In this document: positions 43,636 to 51,363 of the stretch, piece by piece
Layout of the letters: every line of letters begins with the position of its first letter
How positions within the stretch are numbered: the first letter of the stretch is position 1
From: Bacillota bacterium
GTDB lineage: Bacteria > Bacillota > Clostridia > Lachnospirales > Lachnospiraceae
Assembly (NCBI GenBank): GCA_023415055.1
Contig: JAEZLZ010000122.1
Location: 1 to 64,000 of the forward strand
DNA length: 64,000 bases
Reading direction: 5' to 3'
Made by a program: the position numbers and the translations under genes
The notes under the pieces: model-generated
What the model was told of the DNA's origin: nothing
What the model saw: only the letters and a program-made list of their open reading frames with translations
The model's database searches: none

Positions 43636-45030
43636 TTATTTCGATATTATCGTGGAGCTAAGCGACTGAAGCTGCTTGGTAAAGCCGGAGCCGCTCTCAT
43701 ATATATTAATTGTAACATCATAGATTTTTCCGGTATCCGTGTTGAGCTCCTTTAGCAGCCTGTCCTCCTCAGAAGCCGAATTACTCGTGGATGCAGAGCC
43801 TGTGCCTTCCACTGCCAACTCAGCCTGGCTATACAGATGAAGTGTATTCGACGTGCCGGACAGATGCACCGGAAGCTTCGCCTTGACTTCCGTAGTTGCC
43901 GGAGCCTGAACTACAAGGTAGATATGAAAACTCTCAGGAAGCTGATTGTTGATTACCATCTTCTCATCATCCAGTGATAAAGCCGAGATATCGCCAAGTG
44001 GCTGATACATAAAAAATATATTTTCAAGAGAGGTACTGAGCACATCATCGCAGTAGCCGGAGTAATTTCTGGTGAGGAATTGAGTCGTCGGGCTCGCACA
44101 AGCACCCCCGCTATTAACCAGGATATTATTAAAGGTATAGTTGATGTAGGAATTCAGCTTGTACTTCTGAATACCACTCAAGCTGTCGGTAACCTTAGAG
44201 ATCTCCACTGTAGTAGTCTTAAAGAGACTGCGCTTTATATCAGCTCTCGATAACGAGGGCTTAAGTACCGGCAGCGGAGCGACTGCTGGCATCGTCGGTA
44301 ACGGAGTACCCTCTGCTAACGCGGCATCATAGGCTTGTTCATATGCACGATAGATCGCATCATTCGCATTGTTTACTGCTTCGCAGGCGGTTACCCATTC
44401 ATCGTAATAATAGCTATCATTGAGCTGCATAAAATACTGTATTACCATTTCGTCATAATTCGTGCCGCCGCTCATCGGATTGATCAATACGGTGGACTCA
44501 GCATTAAATGCCGACAGATCCGCATACAGATAGTCATTTGGCAGAGCTGAACCTCCTGAAGGTGTCTCTGTGGTATAAGAAGCCGAACTAAAGGTGATAG
44601 ATACATCATAGGTGCCCGTACCCTGTTTCACTCCGGTCATTTTATAGGTATAGGGTTTGGTCCCTCTGGAGCTGTCAAAATATTTGGTTCCATCCCCATT
44701 TGTTTTGACGGAAGCATTTACACCTCCGGTCAGCTCTTCTATAAAATCAGTAGCACCGGGGGCAATCAAAAAACTGGCCGGTGTAGTATAAAATTGAAGT
44801 GCTACTCCATCGATTCCAAGTACCTTCACCGTTTCCATTACATTGCTTGCCAGATTCGAAGCATACAGATTATTCTTGGCTGTCCGGCTGAGCCTGGAGG
44901 CTGTGGTAAAGCTGCTGATCAGGGGAACGAAGACGATCATAATGATCAAAAGACTGATGACTACTTCTACAAGCGTCATACCCTGATTCTTAGGTCTGCC
45001 TTGTATTTTGAACCATTTTAATAGTCTCAT
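43636..45030 (-). CDS. large prepilin-like protein (PilV-like)
   Basis: 464 residues from the ATG at 45,028-45,030 (GGGGGAG upstream). The leader KNQGMTLVEVVISLLIIMI has Gly at -1 and Glu at +5, followed by SSFTTASRLSRTAKNNL, as in PilV/GspI minor pilins. The mature body is three to four times the usual length, strand-rich, with low-complexity Thr/Ser/Ala near the end. It begins the four-gene minor pilin cassette that ends with the giant DUF5057 protein. Confidence 0.85.
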   Translation of the reverse strand: MRLLKWFKIQGRPKNQGMTLVEVVISLLIIMIVFVPLISSFTTASRLSRTAKNNLYASNLASNVMETVKVLGIDGVALQFYTTPASFLIAPGATDFIEELTGGVNASVKTNGDGTKYFDSSRGTKPYTYKMTGVKQGTGTYDVSITFSSASYTTETPSGGSALPNDYLYADLSAFNAESTVLINPMSGGTNYDEMVIQYFMQLNDSYYYDEWVTACEAVNNANDAIYRAYEQAYDAALAEGTPLPTMPAVAPLPVLKPSLSRADIKRSLFKTTTVEISKVTDSLSGIQKYKLNSYINYTFNNILVNSGGACASPTTQFLTRNYSGYCDDVLSTSLENIFFMYQPLGDISALSLDDEKMVINNQLPESFHIYLVVQAPATTEVKAKLPVHLSGTSNTLHLYSQAELAVEGTGSASTSNSASEEDRLLKELNTDTGKIYDVTINIYESGSGFTKQLQSLSSTIISK

Positions 45031-45102
45031 TTTTCTCCCCCTTTCCATCGATTTACTTAGATCCTTATGTAGTTCAATCAATTTCACCGATGCGTAAGCA
45101 GA

Positions 45103-45774
45103 TTACTGACCAATATTCTCCGGAAGGCTTATGGTTCCAAAGATATTGTCGATACCTACCGGCACATCACCAATCTCCGGTTTCTCGTCGATGGCGCCTT
45201 CCCTTACCATGCTGTATTCGTTAATTATCATTGCGCCTTTTAATAAACCGGTTTCCTGATCATAAACAGCATTGAAGCTTTCTACATTCATCCTCTGCGG
45301 ATACTGATTAATATAGTCCATACAAGTCTTCAAGCCGTCATAACCAACCGAGAAATCGATCGACAGCTGCGTACTGGATAGAACCACCTCCGGTGTTCCG
45401 TCTTCTTTTTGCTTTGTAGAGGAATAGACCATGGTCTCAGGAGTGAAGGAAAGATTATTAATCTCCATTCCCGTCTCCTGCGCCAGTGTGTTGACAAACA
45501 ATATACTTTTCTCCGGAGAGATACCGGTACCGTACCTGGAATAGATCTTATCCAGCTGTGTCTTAGCATCTGCAGCATCTGTCTCGAAGGTGCTTCTCTG
45601 CGCTTCCAGCTGCTGCAGATTAGTCAAGCGTACCTGTAGCTGCTGGTTCTCCGTCATAATTGCCTTCGCCTTACTGTCAAAGCTCATGTAGCCGAAACGA
45701 TAAGCAATCGCTACGATTACAACCATCAATAAGAGAACCAACCATTGGATCTGAGTCTGTGTCAATTTCTTCAT
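45103..45774 (-). CDS. pilO: PilO-type pilus alignment protein
   Basis: 223 residues. An N-terminal membrane helix (QWLVLLLMVVIVAIAYRFGYM) and coiled coil (about residues 38-75) lead to a ferredoxin-like domain (SFTPETMVY, DFSVGYDGLKTCMDYINQYPQRMNVESF). This matches PilO, which in the inner membrane links the cytoplasmic platform to the extracellular fibre. The ATG overlaps the stop of the PilM-PilN gene (TAATG), so the proteins are translationally coupled. Confidence 0.85.
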   Translation of the reverse strand: MKKLTQTQIQWLVLLLMVVIVAIAYRFGYMSFDSKAKAIMTENQQLQVRLTNLQQLEAQRSTFETDAADAKTQLDKIYSRYGTGISPEKSILFVNTLAQETGMEINNLSFTPETMVYSSTKQKEDGTPEVVLSSTQLSIDFSVGYDGLKTCMDYINQYPQRMNVESFNAVYDQETGLLKGAMIINEYSMVREGAIDEKPEIGDVPVGIDNIFGTISLPENIGQ

Positions 45775-47447
45775 TATGGATTCACCTCTCCTTCCGTGGA
45801 AGTCGTTGCTTCTACCGAAGTTCCTTCTGCGGCTTGTGTTGCTTCTTCCTCATGATAAGTGCAGGCAACCGAGAAGGATACCGACTGCATTCCATTCTCC
45901 GGATCGGATACTTCCTGTATCCCATTGATGGATACCGAAGTAAAATATTTGATCTGCCTTAGCTGCTGAATAAACTTTGCTGCCTCCACCTTGGTATTAA
46001 CCATTACGTTCATGGTCAAGCCATCATTCGAGGAGACCAACGAGCTGATTACGGAGGTTGAGGGCAGTTCTGTCTCAAGACATTCCAGAATATCATTCCA
46101 TTCTTCATTATACCGATAGACCTGGGTTTCCATCGCTGTCATTTCATTCAAGGTTTGGACCTGATTCAGATAATCCTGCTGTTCCACTTCAATCGGGCTA
46201 AGCTGCGCAATTAAGGCGCTTAATTCATCACGGTTCTTTAATGCCGTCGAATATTCCGATACCCCATTAAATACGATAATTCCGGAAGAGATTATAACCA
46301 CTCCGAGCCCTACGAAGCTGAGCATCAGAGATTTTTTCATCTTCTCCCTCTCATCCTGCCTGATAAAATTAATGCTTGATTTTGCTGCACCGATGCAGGC
46401 AGTGAATTCACTGCTGCGATCTGCACAGGGATTTTGTTTCTTATGAAAATTCAATCCCGGTAGATTAAGGAGCATCTCGAATTCCAAACCATTGAATTCA
46501 CTTTCCAGAAGTTCCTTCAGCCCTTTGACACCTGCACCCTTACCACCGATATAAATTGTCTTTAATGCTGCTTCTCTGTTCTTTGTGTTGTAGTATTCCA
46601 GAACACGGTAGATATTTCCGACCAAGGGTCGGATCAGCTCTGTCATACGCTTCTTGAAATCATATTCCTGCTGCTGTTTCTCATCCTGAGGCTGTATCTC
46701 ATTCATCTGAGCAAAGGAGGAGAAGAAAATGTCATTCTGCTGTAAGGAAAGCTTCGCCGTAGCTTCATCCACCTCTTCGTAAAAACGGGAATCAATCAGA
46801 TTCTGGATAATGGTATCCATACCAAAATTCATATTCCTCTGAAGCGCCAAGACACCATTCTCAAGAATCGTAAACATCGCATTGCGTTCATTGATCTGCA
46901 GATAGAGCTTGTACTTATCATGGTGATTCTCATGAAGCCACTGATAAATGGAGTTGCCGACATAATCCATTGCTACAATCTTTAAATCCATTCCCGCAGC
47001 CAGCGTCTGATAATTCTTGATCAAAAAGGCAGGAGCAGCATAGACGATGATTCGCATCTGCTTGAGTTCCTTATTGGTCTCCACAATATGGTAGGTCAAC
47101 TCATGATTCGACGTATCCATGGGAAAGTAGCTGTCCTTCTCATTCTCCAGATATTCTCCGATCAGCTTCTCCTTCATCTCAGGGATCATAATCTCACGGT
47201 TCAATACCTTATTGCTGGACAAGACAAATATTACATCCTTGCAGCGGATCCCCGTCTTGCGAAATGCTTCCCGAATTAACCCCGTATAGGTCATTGGATC
47301 CGTGATAAAACCGTCATCCACTGACTGGTAGGGGTTCATAAATTCCGCACTGTGATAAACCATGGGATGCTTCTTGTTGTAGCTGATCTCACAAAGCCTG
47401 GTAATGGAATCACTGATTTCAATTGTAACTACCTTATGAATTGCCAT
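45774..47447 (-). CDS. pilM: PilM-PilN fusion protein
   Basis: 557 residues from the ATG at 47,445-47,447 (GGAGGATAAT ahead). Residues 1-360 are a PilM actin-like ATPase: VVTIEISDSITRLCEI, a phosphate-binding region, and YIGGKGAGVKGLKELLE. After a linker at about residue 365, the chain continues with one membrane helix (LMLSFVGLGVVIISSGIIVF), a coiled coil and a PilN-type small domain (LETELPSTSVISSLV). In most species these are two genes. The fusion joins the cytosolic ring and membrane part in one polypeptide. The C-terminal tail is Thr/Glu-rich. Confidence 0.88.
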   Translation of the reverse strand: MAIHKVVTIEISDSITRLCEISYNKKHPMVYHSAEFMNPYQSVDDGFITDPMTYTGLIREAFRKTGIRCKDVIFVLSSNKVLNREIMIPEMKEKLIGEYLENEKDSYFPMDTSNHELTYHIVETNKELKQMRIIVYAAPAFLIKNYQTLAAGMDLKIVAMDYVGNSIYQWLHENHHDKYKLYLQINERNAMFTILENGVLALQRNMNFGMDTIIQNLIDSRFYEEVDEATAKLSLQQNDIFFSSFAQMNEIQPQDEKQQQEYDFKKRMTELIRPLVGNIYRVLEYYNTKNREAALKTIYIGGKGAGVKGLKELLESEFNGLEFEMLLNLPGLNFHKKQNPCADRSSEFTACIGAAKSSINFIRQDEREKMKKSLMLSFVGLGVVIISSGIIVFNGVSEYSTALKNRDELSALIAQLSPIEVEQQDYLNQVQTLNEMTAMETQVYRYNEEWNDILECLETELPSTSVISSLVSSNDGLTMNVMVNTKVEAAKFIQQLRQIKYFTSVSINGIQEVSDPENGMQSVSFSVACTYHEEEATQAAEGTSVEATTSTEGEVNP

Positions 47448-47481
47448 ATTATCCTCCATCTAATATTCCATTTATTAAAGA

Positions 47482-47540
47482 TCTGTAATGTAAAGTTTTA
47501 AACAAACAGCCTCTGATTGCTTAAAACTTTACATTACAGA
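47482..47540. repeat. 20-base perfect inverted repeat
   Basis: TCTGTAATGTAAAGTTTTAA (47,482-47,501) and its exact reverse complement (47,521-47,540), with a 19-base loop. No T run follows on either strand, so it is not a normal terminator. The word CTGTAATGTA recurs at 47,625-47,634. It lies between the prepilin peptidase and PilMN genes and could stabilise or process the transcript, or be a remnant of a small mobile repeat. Confidence 0.75.
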
Positions 47541-47664
47541 AATAAATCTCAAGGCTGTACCTCCGGACGGCATCATTAACGACCAGCCGGGTCCGTCAAA
47601 TTACTCTGCCAATGGATTTATCTCTGTAATGTAGATAAGTCATTGATCATGGTTCTCTTTCCTT

Positions 47665-48417
47665 TCATTGAAAGAAGGTCAGATACCAGTTGAGGATTGG
47701 TTCTCCAACCCAGAGTGCTGTCACGATCCCCATCGCCAGATAGGGAGCAAAGGCGAGCACATGACTTTCCTTCGTCAGCTTCATCCTGGTGATATGAATC
47801 ACACTTCCATAGAAGCAACCGAGGAATAATGCCAGTAGCACCAGCTTCCAGCCAAGCAGTAAGCCTGCTGCAGCCATCAGCTTGATATCTCCCCCTCCGA
47901 TTCCCCTTCCCTTCGTCAGCAGAAACAAAAGAAGGAGGATGCCACTTGCAGCAGCAATTCCAAGCACATAGGTCAGCCAGTCCTGCAGGTGAAATAGCAT
48001 TCCTACTGCTGCCAGAATCGCAAGCGTAAGGTTCAAGGAGACCGGTATCTCATAGGTGCGGAAATCGATCACACCGATTACCAGAAGAACCGACACTGCT
48101 CCGCACAGGAGTAACGAGTCCCAGGAAAAACCACAGAAGAAAAAGTTCAGTACCCAGAGAAGACCATTGGCAGCTTCAATCAACGGGTACTGGATCGAGA
48201 TCGGCTTCCGGCATTGTCTGCATCTGCCACGCAGGAGAAGGTAGGAGAGCAGTGGTATCAAATCATACCAATGGAGCTGATAGTCACACTGCACGCAGTG
48301 TGACCGCTCCGTCACGATACTCTCACCCTTGGGAATTCGCAAAATGCATACATTCAGAAAGCTGCCTATGACGATTCCGTATAGGAATATGATTAGGTAA
48401 AGCAGTACGTTTAGCAT
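47665..48417 (-). CDS. pilD: prepilin peptidase (PilD)
   Basis: 250 residues. Helix 1 starts the chain; the cytosolic domain has four Cys in two pairs (CVQCDYQLHWYDLIPLLSYL and CRQCRKPISIQYPLIE), the zinc-type form of PilD/GspO. The two catalytic Asp are in VIDFRTYEIP and GIGGGDIKLM (the GxGD motif). About eight membrane helices. It cleaves the prepilin leaders and methylates the new N-terminus. Only 15 bases follow the pilin gene, and the ribosome binding site is weak, so it may depend on translational coupling. Confidence 0.93.
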   Translation of the reverse strand: MLNVLLYLIIFLYGIVIGSFLNVCILRIPKGESIVTERSHCVQCDYQLHWYDLIPLLSYLLLRGRCRQCRKPISIQYPLIEAANGLLWVLNFFFCGFSWDSLLLCGAVSVLLVIGVIDFRTYEIPVSLNLTLAILAAVGMLFHLQDWLTYVLGIAAASGILLLLFLLTKGRGIGGGDIKLMAAAGLLLGWKLVLLALFLGCFYGSVIHITRMKLTKESHVLAFAPYLAMGIVTALWVGEPILNWYLTFFQ

Positions 48418-48432
48418 AAGTATTATGTAATA

Positions 48433-48867
48433 TTAATCCAATGTTGTAGTGGGTGCGGATGCCGCCGATCTTGTTATAACCCCATCTTTAATTTCAATTG
48501 AGTAAGTACCTGTTTTTGTTCTAATTTTTGATTTAAAATCTGTCCCAAGAATATTACCTAACTCAGTAGTGAGATCATCAACTTGAGCAGATCCAGTGGC
48601 AACTAAAGTAACATCAGCAGATTGTGATAATGTAACAGTAACGGTACCAGACTTAACATCACTATAAACAACTTCATCCGCCAGTGCTAACTGCAGACTT
48701 GATACCATGGACTCATAGGTATTAACATCAGACGAAACTTTCGAATTACCCACCCATTTCATAACCTGCGGTGCCAATGCCACTGCAAGAATCGCCATAA
48801 TCATTACCACAACGATTAATTCTACTAAGCTAAAACCTTTGTTGTTCTTTTTCTTTAAGTTTTTCAT
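48433..48867 (-). CDS. pilA: major type IV pilin
   Basis: 144 residues, a normal pilin length. KKNNKGFSLVELIVVVMIM is a canonical class III signal: basic leader, cut after Gly, Phe at +1 and Glu at +5, then a long hydrophobic helix (ILAVALAPQVMKWV). The mature domain has strands with Thr/Val and no Cys, so no disulfide-bonded D-region. A GGAG site precedes it, and a long hairpin sits upstream at 48,910-48,960. Its size and position after PilC make it the likely major subunit. Confidence 0.92.
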   Translation of the reverse strand: MKNLKKKNNKGFSLVELIVVVMIMAILAVALAPQVMKWVGNSKVSSDVNTYESMVSSLQLALADEVVYSDVKSGTVTVTLSQSADVTLVATGSAQVDDLTTELGNILGTDFKSKIRTKTGTYSIEIKDGVITRSAASAPTTTLD

Positions 48868-48909
48868 AATTATTCTCCTTTTCTTTATGTTGAAATAATG
48901 TTATATATG

Positions 48910-48960
48910 TTAAATCCGAAGCTGCGATGTCCTGCTCTCCACCGCAGTGTTCCGATTTAA
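48910..48960 (-). promoter_or_regulatory. hairpin upstream of pilA
   Basis: TTAAATC/GATTTAA at the base, GAA/TTC and GCGGTG/CATCGC inside, 51 bases in all. It has no T run, so it is more likely an mRNA-stabilising or processing stem between pilC and pilA than a terminator. Confidence 0.5.
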
Positions 48961-48981
48961 GCAACGTAATTCTTGATACGA

Positions 48982-50196
48982 CTAAAGATTTCCGATATCG
49001 CTGTACATGCTGATCATCGGCTGATACATCGCAAGTACCAGGACACCGATCATCGCACCCAGTACGACGATGATGATCGGCTGCATCAGCTCAGCAAGGC
49101 TGGCTGTGGTGATCTCCGTCTCCTCCTCATAATAATCCGCTACCTTATCGAGCATTCCCTCGATATTACCGGTATCCTCACCGATCGCAAGCATATTGTA
49201 TACCAGCGGGGGGAATACCTGCGACTTTCGAAGCGGTGTGGAGATTGGGATGCCCTGCTCCACATCCTCCTTTGCCTTCATCAGAGCCCGGTAAAACAGG
49301 ACATTTGACATCGTTCTGGCTGTGATCTCGATCGCTTGTGTGATCGGAATTCCTGCGGATACTAAGGTACTCATGGTTCTGGCGAACTTTGCGGAGGAGC
49401 TCTTGATATTCAGCTTGCCAAAGATCGGAAGCTTGATCGCCAGGGTACTGAAGAAGGTCTTCCCCTCTTCGGTAGAGGCAAAGAATCGGATCGCGAATAC
49501 CAGTGCAATGATAATAGCTAACAGGATATACCACTTATGAATCAGTATATTGCTGAAGCCAAGGATAATCCTGGTGGCCAGCGGAAGCTCTGAGCCCATC
49601 TCCGCGAACATCTCTGCAAACTTCGGTACGACTACGATTGACATCGTGATCATGACTGCGATCGCTACCGTGAACATGACGATCGGGTAGATCATCGCCT
49701 TCTTCACGAGACCGGACAGCTTGGCGGATTTCTCAAACTGATGACCCATCCGGCTGATCGCGATTTCCAGATTACCGGAAGACTCTCCGGCTTCCACCAT
49801 ATTCACAAACATCGAAGGGAATACCTTCGGATTCTTTGTCATCGCCTCCGTCAGCGTCATACCCTGCTGGACGCGATCTCTGGTATCAAGGATGGCCTTC
49901 CTGAGATTTTGATTTGGAGTCTGATCTCCCATCATACGAAGTGCATCCACTACGGGAACTCCGGCATTGATGATGCTTGTGAACTGTCGGCAGAAGATAC
50001 TTAAGTCCCTGCTCTTCACCTTTTTGGAAAATCCGAGATTGATATCCTTATCCAGGATACTCTGTTCTTTGACGGTAATCGGTGTCATTCCGTCACTCTT
50101 CAGCTTGAATCTGGCCGCACTTACGTTCTCCGCCTGGATACTTCCCTTGATTTCCCTGCCATCTTTGTTTAATGCTATGTAAGAATAATCTGCCAC
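48982..50196 (-). CDS. pilC: PilC inner-membrane platform protein
   Basis: 404 residues, the normal length of T2SS F/PilC proteins. It starts with a GTG after AGGAGG. The two T2SSF domains (about residues 70-190 and 270-395) each begin with the typical LSIFCRQFTSIINAGVPVVDALR and KFARTMSTLVSAGIPITQAIE, with hydrophobic pairs at about 170-190, 220-245 and 375-395. It connects the ATPases with the pilin-adding site. It lies between pilT and pilA. Confidence 0.95.
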   Translation of the reverse strand: MADYSYIALNKDGREIKGSIQAENVSAARFKLKSDGMTPITVKEQSILDKDINLGFSKKVKSRDLSIFCRQFTSIINAGVPVVDALRMMGDQTPNQNLRKAILDTRDRVQQGMTLTEAMTKNPKVFPSMFVNMVEAGESSGNLEIAISRMGHQFEKSAKLSGLVKKAMIYPIVMFTVAIAVMITMSIVVVPKFAEMFAEMGSELPLATRIILGFSNILIHKWYILLAIIIALVFAIRFFASTEEGKTFFSTLAIKLPIFGKLNIKSSSAKFARTMSTLVSAGIPITQAIEITARTMSNVLFYRALMKAKEDVEQGIPISTPLRKSQVFPPLVYNMLAIGEDTGNIEGMLDKVADYYEEETEITTASLAELMQPIIIVVLGAMIGVLVLAMYQPMISMYSDIGNL

Positions 50197-50212
50197 AGTA
50201 ACCTCCTATCTG

Positions 50213-51289
50213 CTATCGGTAAATTCTTGAAGCCAATGAATTCGGATCCTGAGCATAACCAAGTGCCTTTTCACGATCGATATATCGTTTCATGTACAGA
50301 TCGTAGAGTGCGTCATCCATGGTCTGCATACCGAGCTTACGATTTGTCTGGATAGCGGTCCCGATCTGATGAGTTTTCGCCTCGCGTATCAGGTTACGAA
50401 TCGCCGGGGTTGCCAGCATTACTTCAAAAGCTGCTTTTCTGCCCCTGCCCTCTACCATCGGAATCAGCTGCTGGGAGATGACTCCCTCCAGAACTAGAGC
50501 CAGCTGGCTTCTGATCTGTGTCTGCTGATACGGTGGAAATACATCGATGATACGGTCAATCGTACTGGCCGCTCCGATGGTATGCAGTGTTGAGAATACC
50601 AGATGCCCAGTCTCCGCAGCAGTAATTGCTGTGGATATGGTATCTAAGTCTCTCATCTCTCCTACCAGTATGACATCCGGATCCTCCCGAAGTGCGGCAA
50701 CAAGAGCTTTTCCGAAGCTTCTTGTATCCGTTCCGATCTCTCTCTGGTTTACAACGGATTTATTATGGGTATGGAGGTATTCACAGGGATCCTCCAGTGT
50801 AATCACATTATATTCATATTGTGTATTGATCAGGTTGATCAGCGACGCCAGCGTCGTAGATTTTCCGCTTCCGGTAGGTCCTGTGACCAGGACCAAACCC
50901 CGTTTTTTATGAATCAGCTCGGTTACCGATTCCGGTATTCCGAGATCCTCGGGTGTTGGTATTCTTTCGCTGATCAGACGGATGGTGACCGAGACGGACC
51001 CCCTCTGATGATAGGCATTGACTCGGTAACGGCCTACTCTCGGGATGGAATAGGAGAAGTCCAGTTCCCCATCCTCCTCAAATCTTGATAACAAAGCAGG
51101 TGGTATCAGAGCTTCAGCAAGCTCCCTGACATCTCCGGGCATAAGCTTTGGCAGGTCAAGACTTTTCAGATCTCCATTGACTCTGACCTTTGGCGGGGCT
51201 CCAACGATAAGATGTAGGTCCGAGGCCTTCACCTGCGCTGCTGTTGCCAGGAGATCATTCATTTTTTCCTTTGCATTTTCTATTGACAT
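50213..51289 (-). CDS. pilT: PilT retraction ATPase
   Basis: 358 residues from the ATG at 51,287-51,289 (GGAAG upstream). The N-terminal PAS-like part begins with ASDLHLIVGAPPKVRVNGDL. Walker A is VTGPTGSGKSTTLA, the Asp box contains ITLEDPCEY, Walker B lies in VILVGEMRDLDTI, and the His box is in TGHLVFSTLHT. PilT disassembles the pilus and powers twitching. The C-terminus carries the usual AIRNLIREAKTHQI. Gap of 17 bases to pilC. Confidence 0.95.
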   Translation of the reverse strand: MSIENAKEKMNDLLATAAQVKASDLHLIVGAPPKVRVNGDLKSLDLPKLMPGDVRELAEALIPPALLSRFEEDGELDFSYSIPRVGRYRVNAYHQRGSVSVTIRLISERIPTPEDLGIPESVTELIHKKRGLVLVTGPTGSGKSTTLASLINLINTQYEYNVITLEDPCEYLHTHNKSVVNQREIGTDTRSFGKALVAALREDPDVILVGEMRDLDTISTAITAAETGHLVFSTLHTIGAASTIDRIIDVFPPYQQTQIRSQLALVLEGVISQQLIPMVEGRGRKAAFEVMLATPAIRNLIREAKTHQIGTAIQTNRKLGMQTMDDALYDLYMKRYIDREKALGYAQDPNSLASRIYR

Positions 51290-51363
51290 GTACACATCTT
51301 CCTTCCGGGCTGATTTCTTTCACCTATGCTACACAGCATCTCATTGTCTCCATCATAAGAGGA

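Noticed and set aside
47541..47660. GC-rich segment with GGACGG/GTCCG pairing in the PilD-PilMN spacer as a possible second riboswitch
   Set aside because: It lacks the conserved GACGCAAAGC and GGCAAAC words of GEMM-I and I could not fit it to any other riboswitch class.
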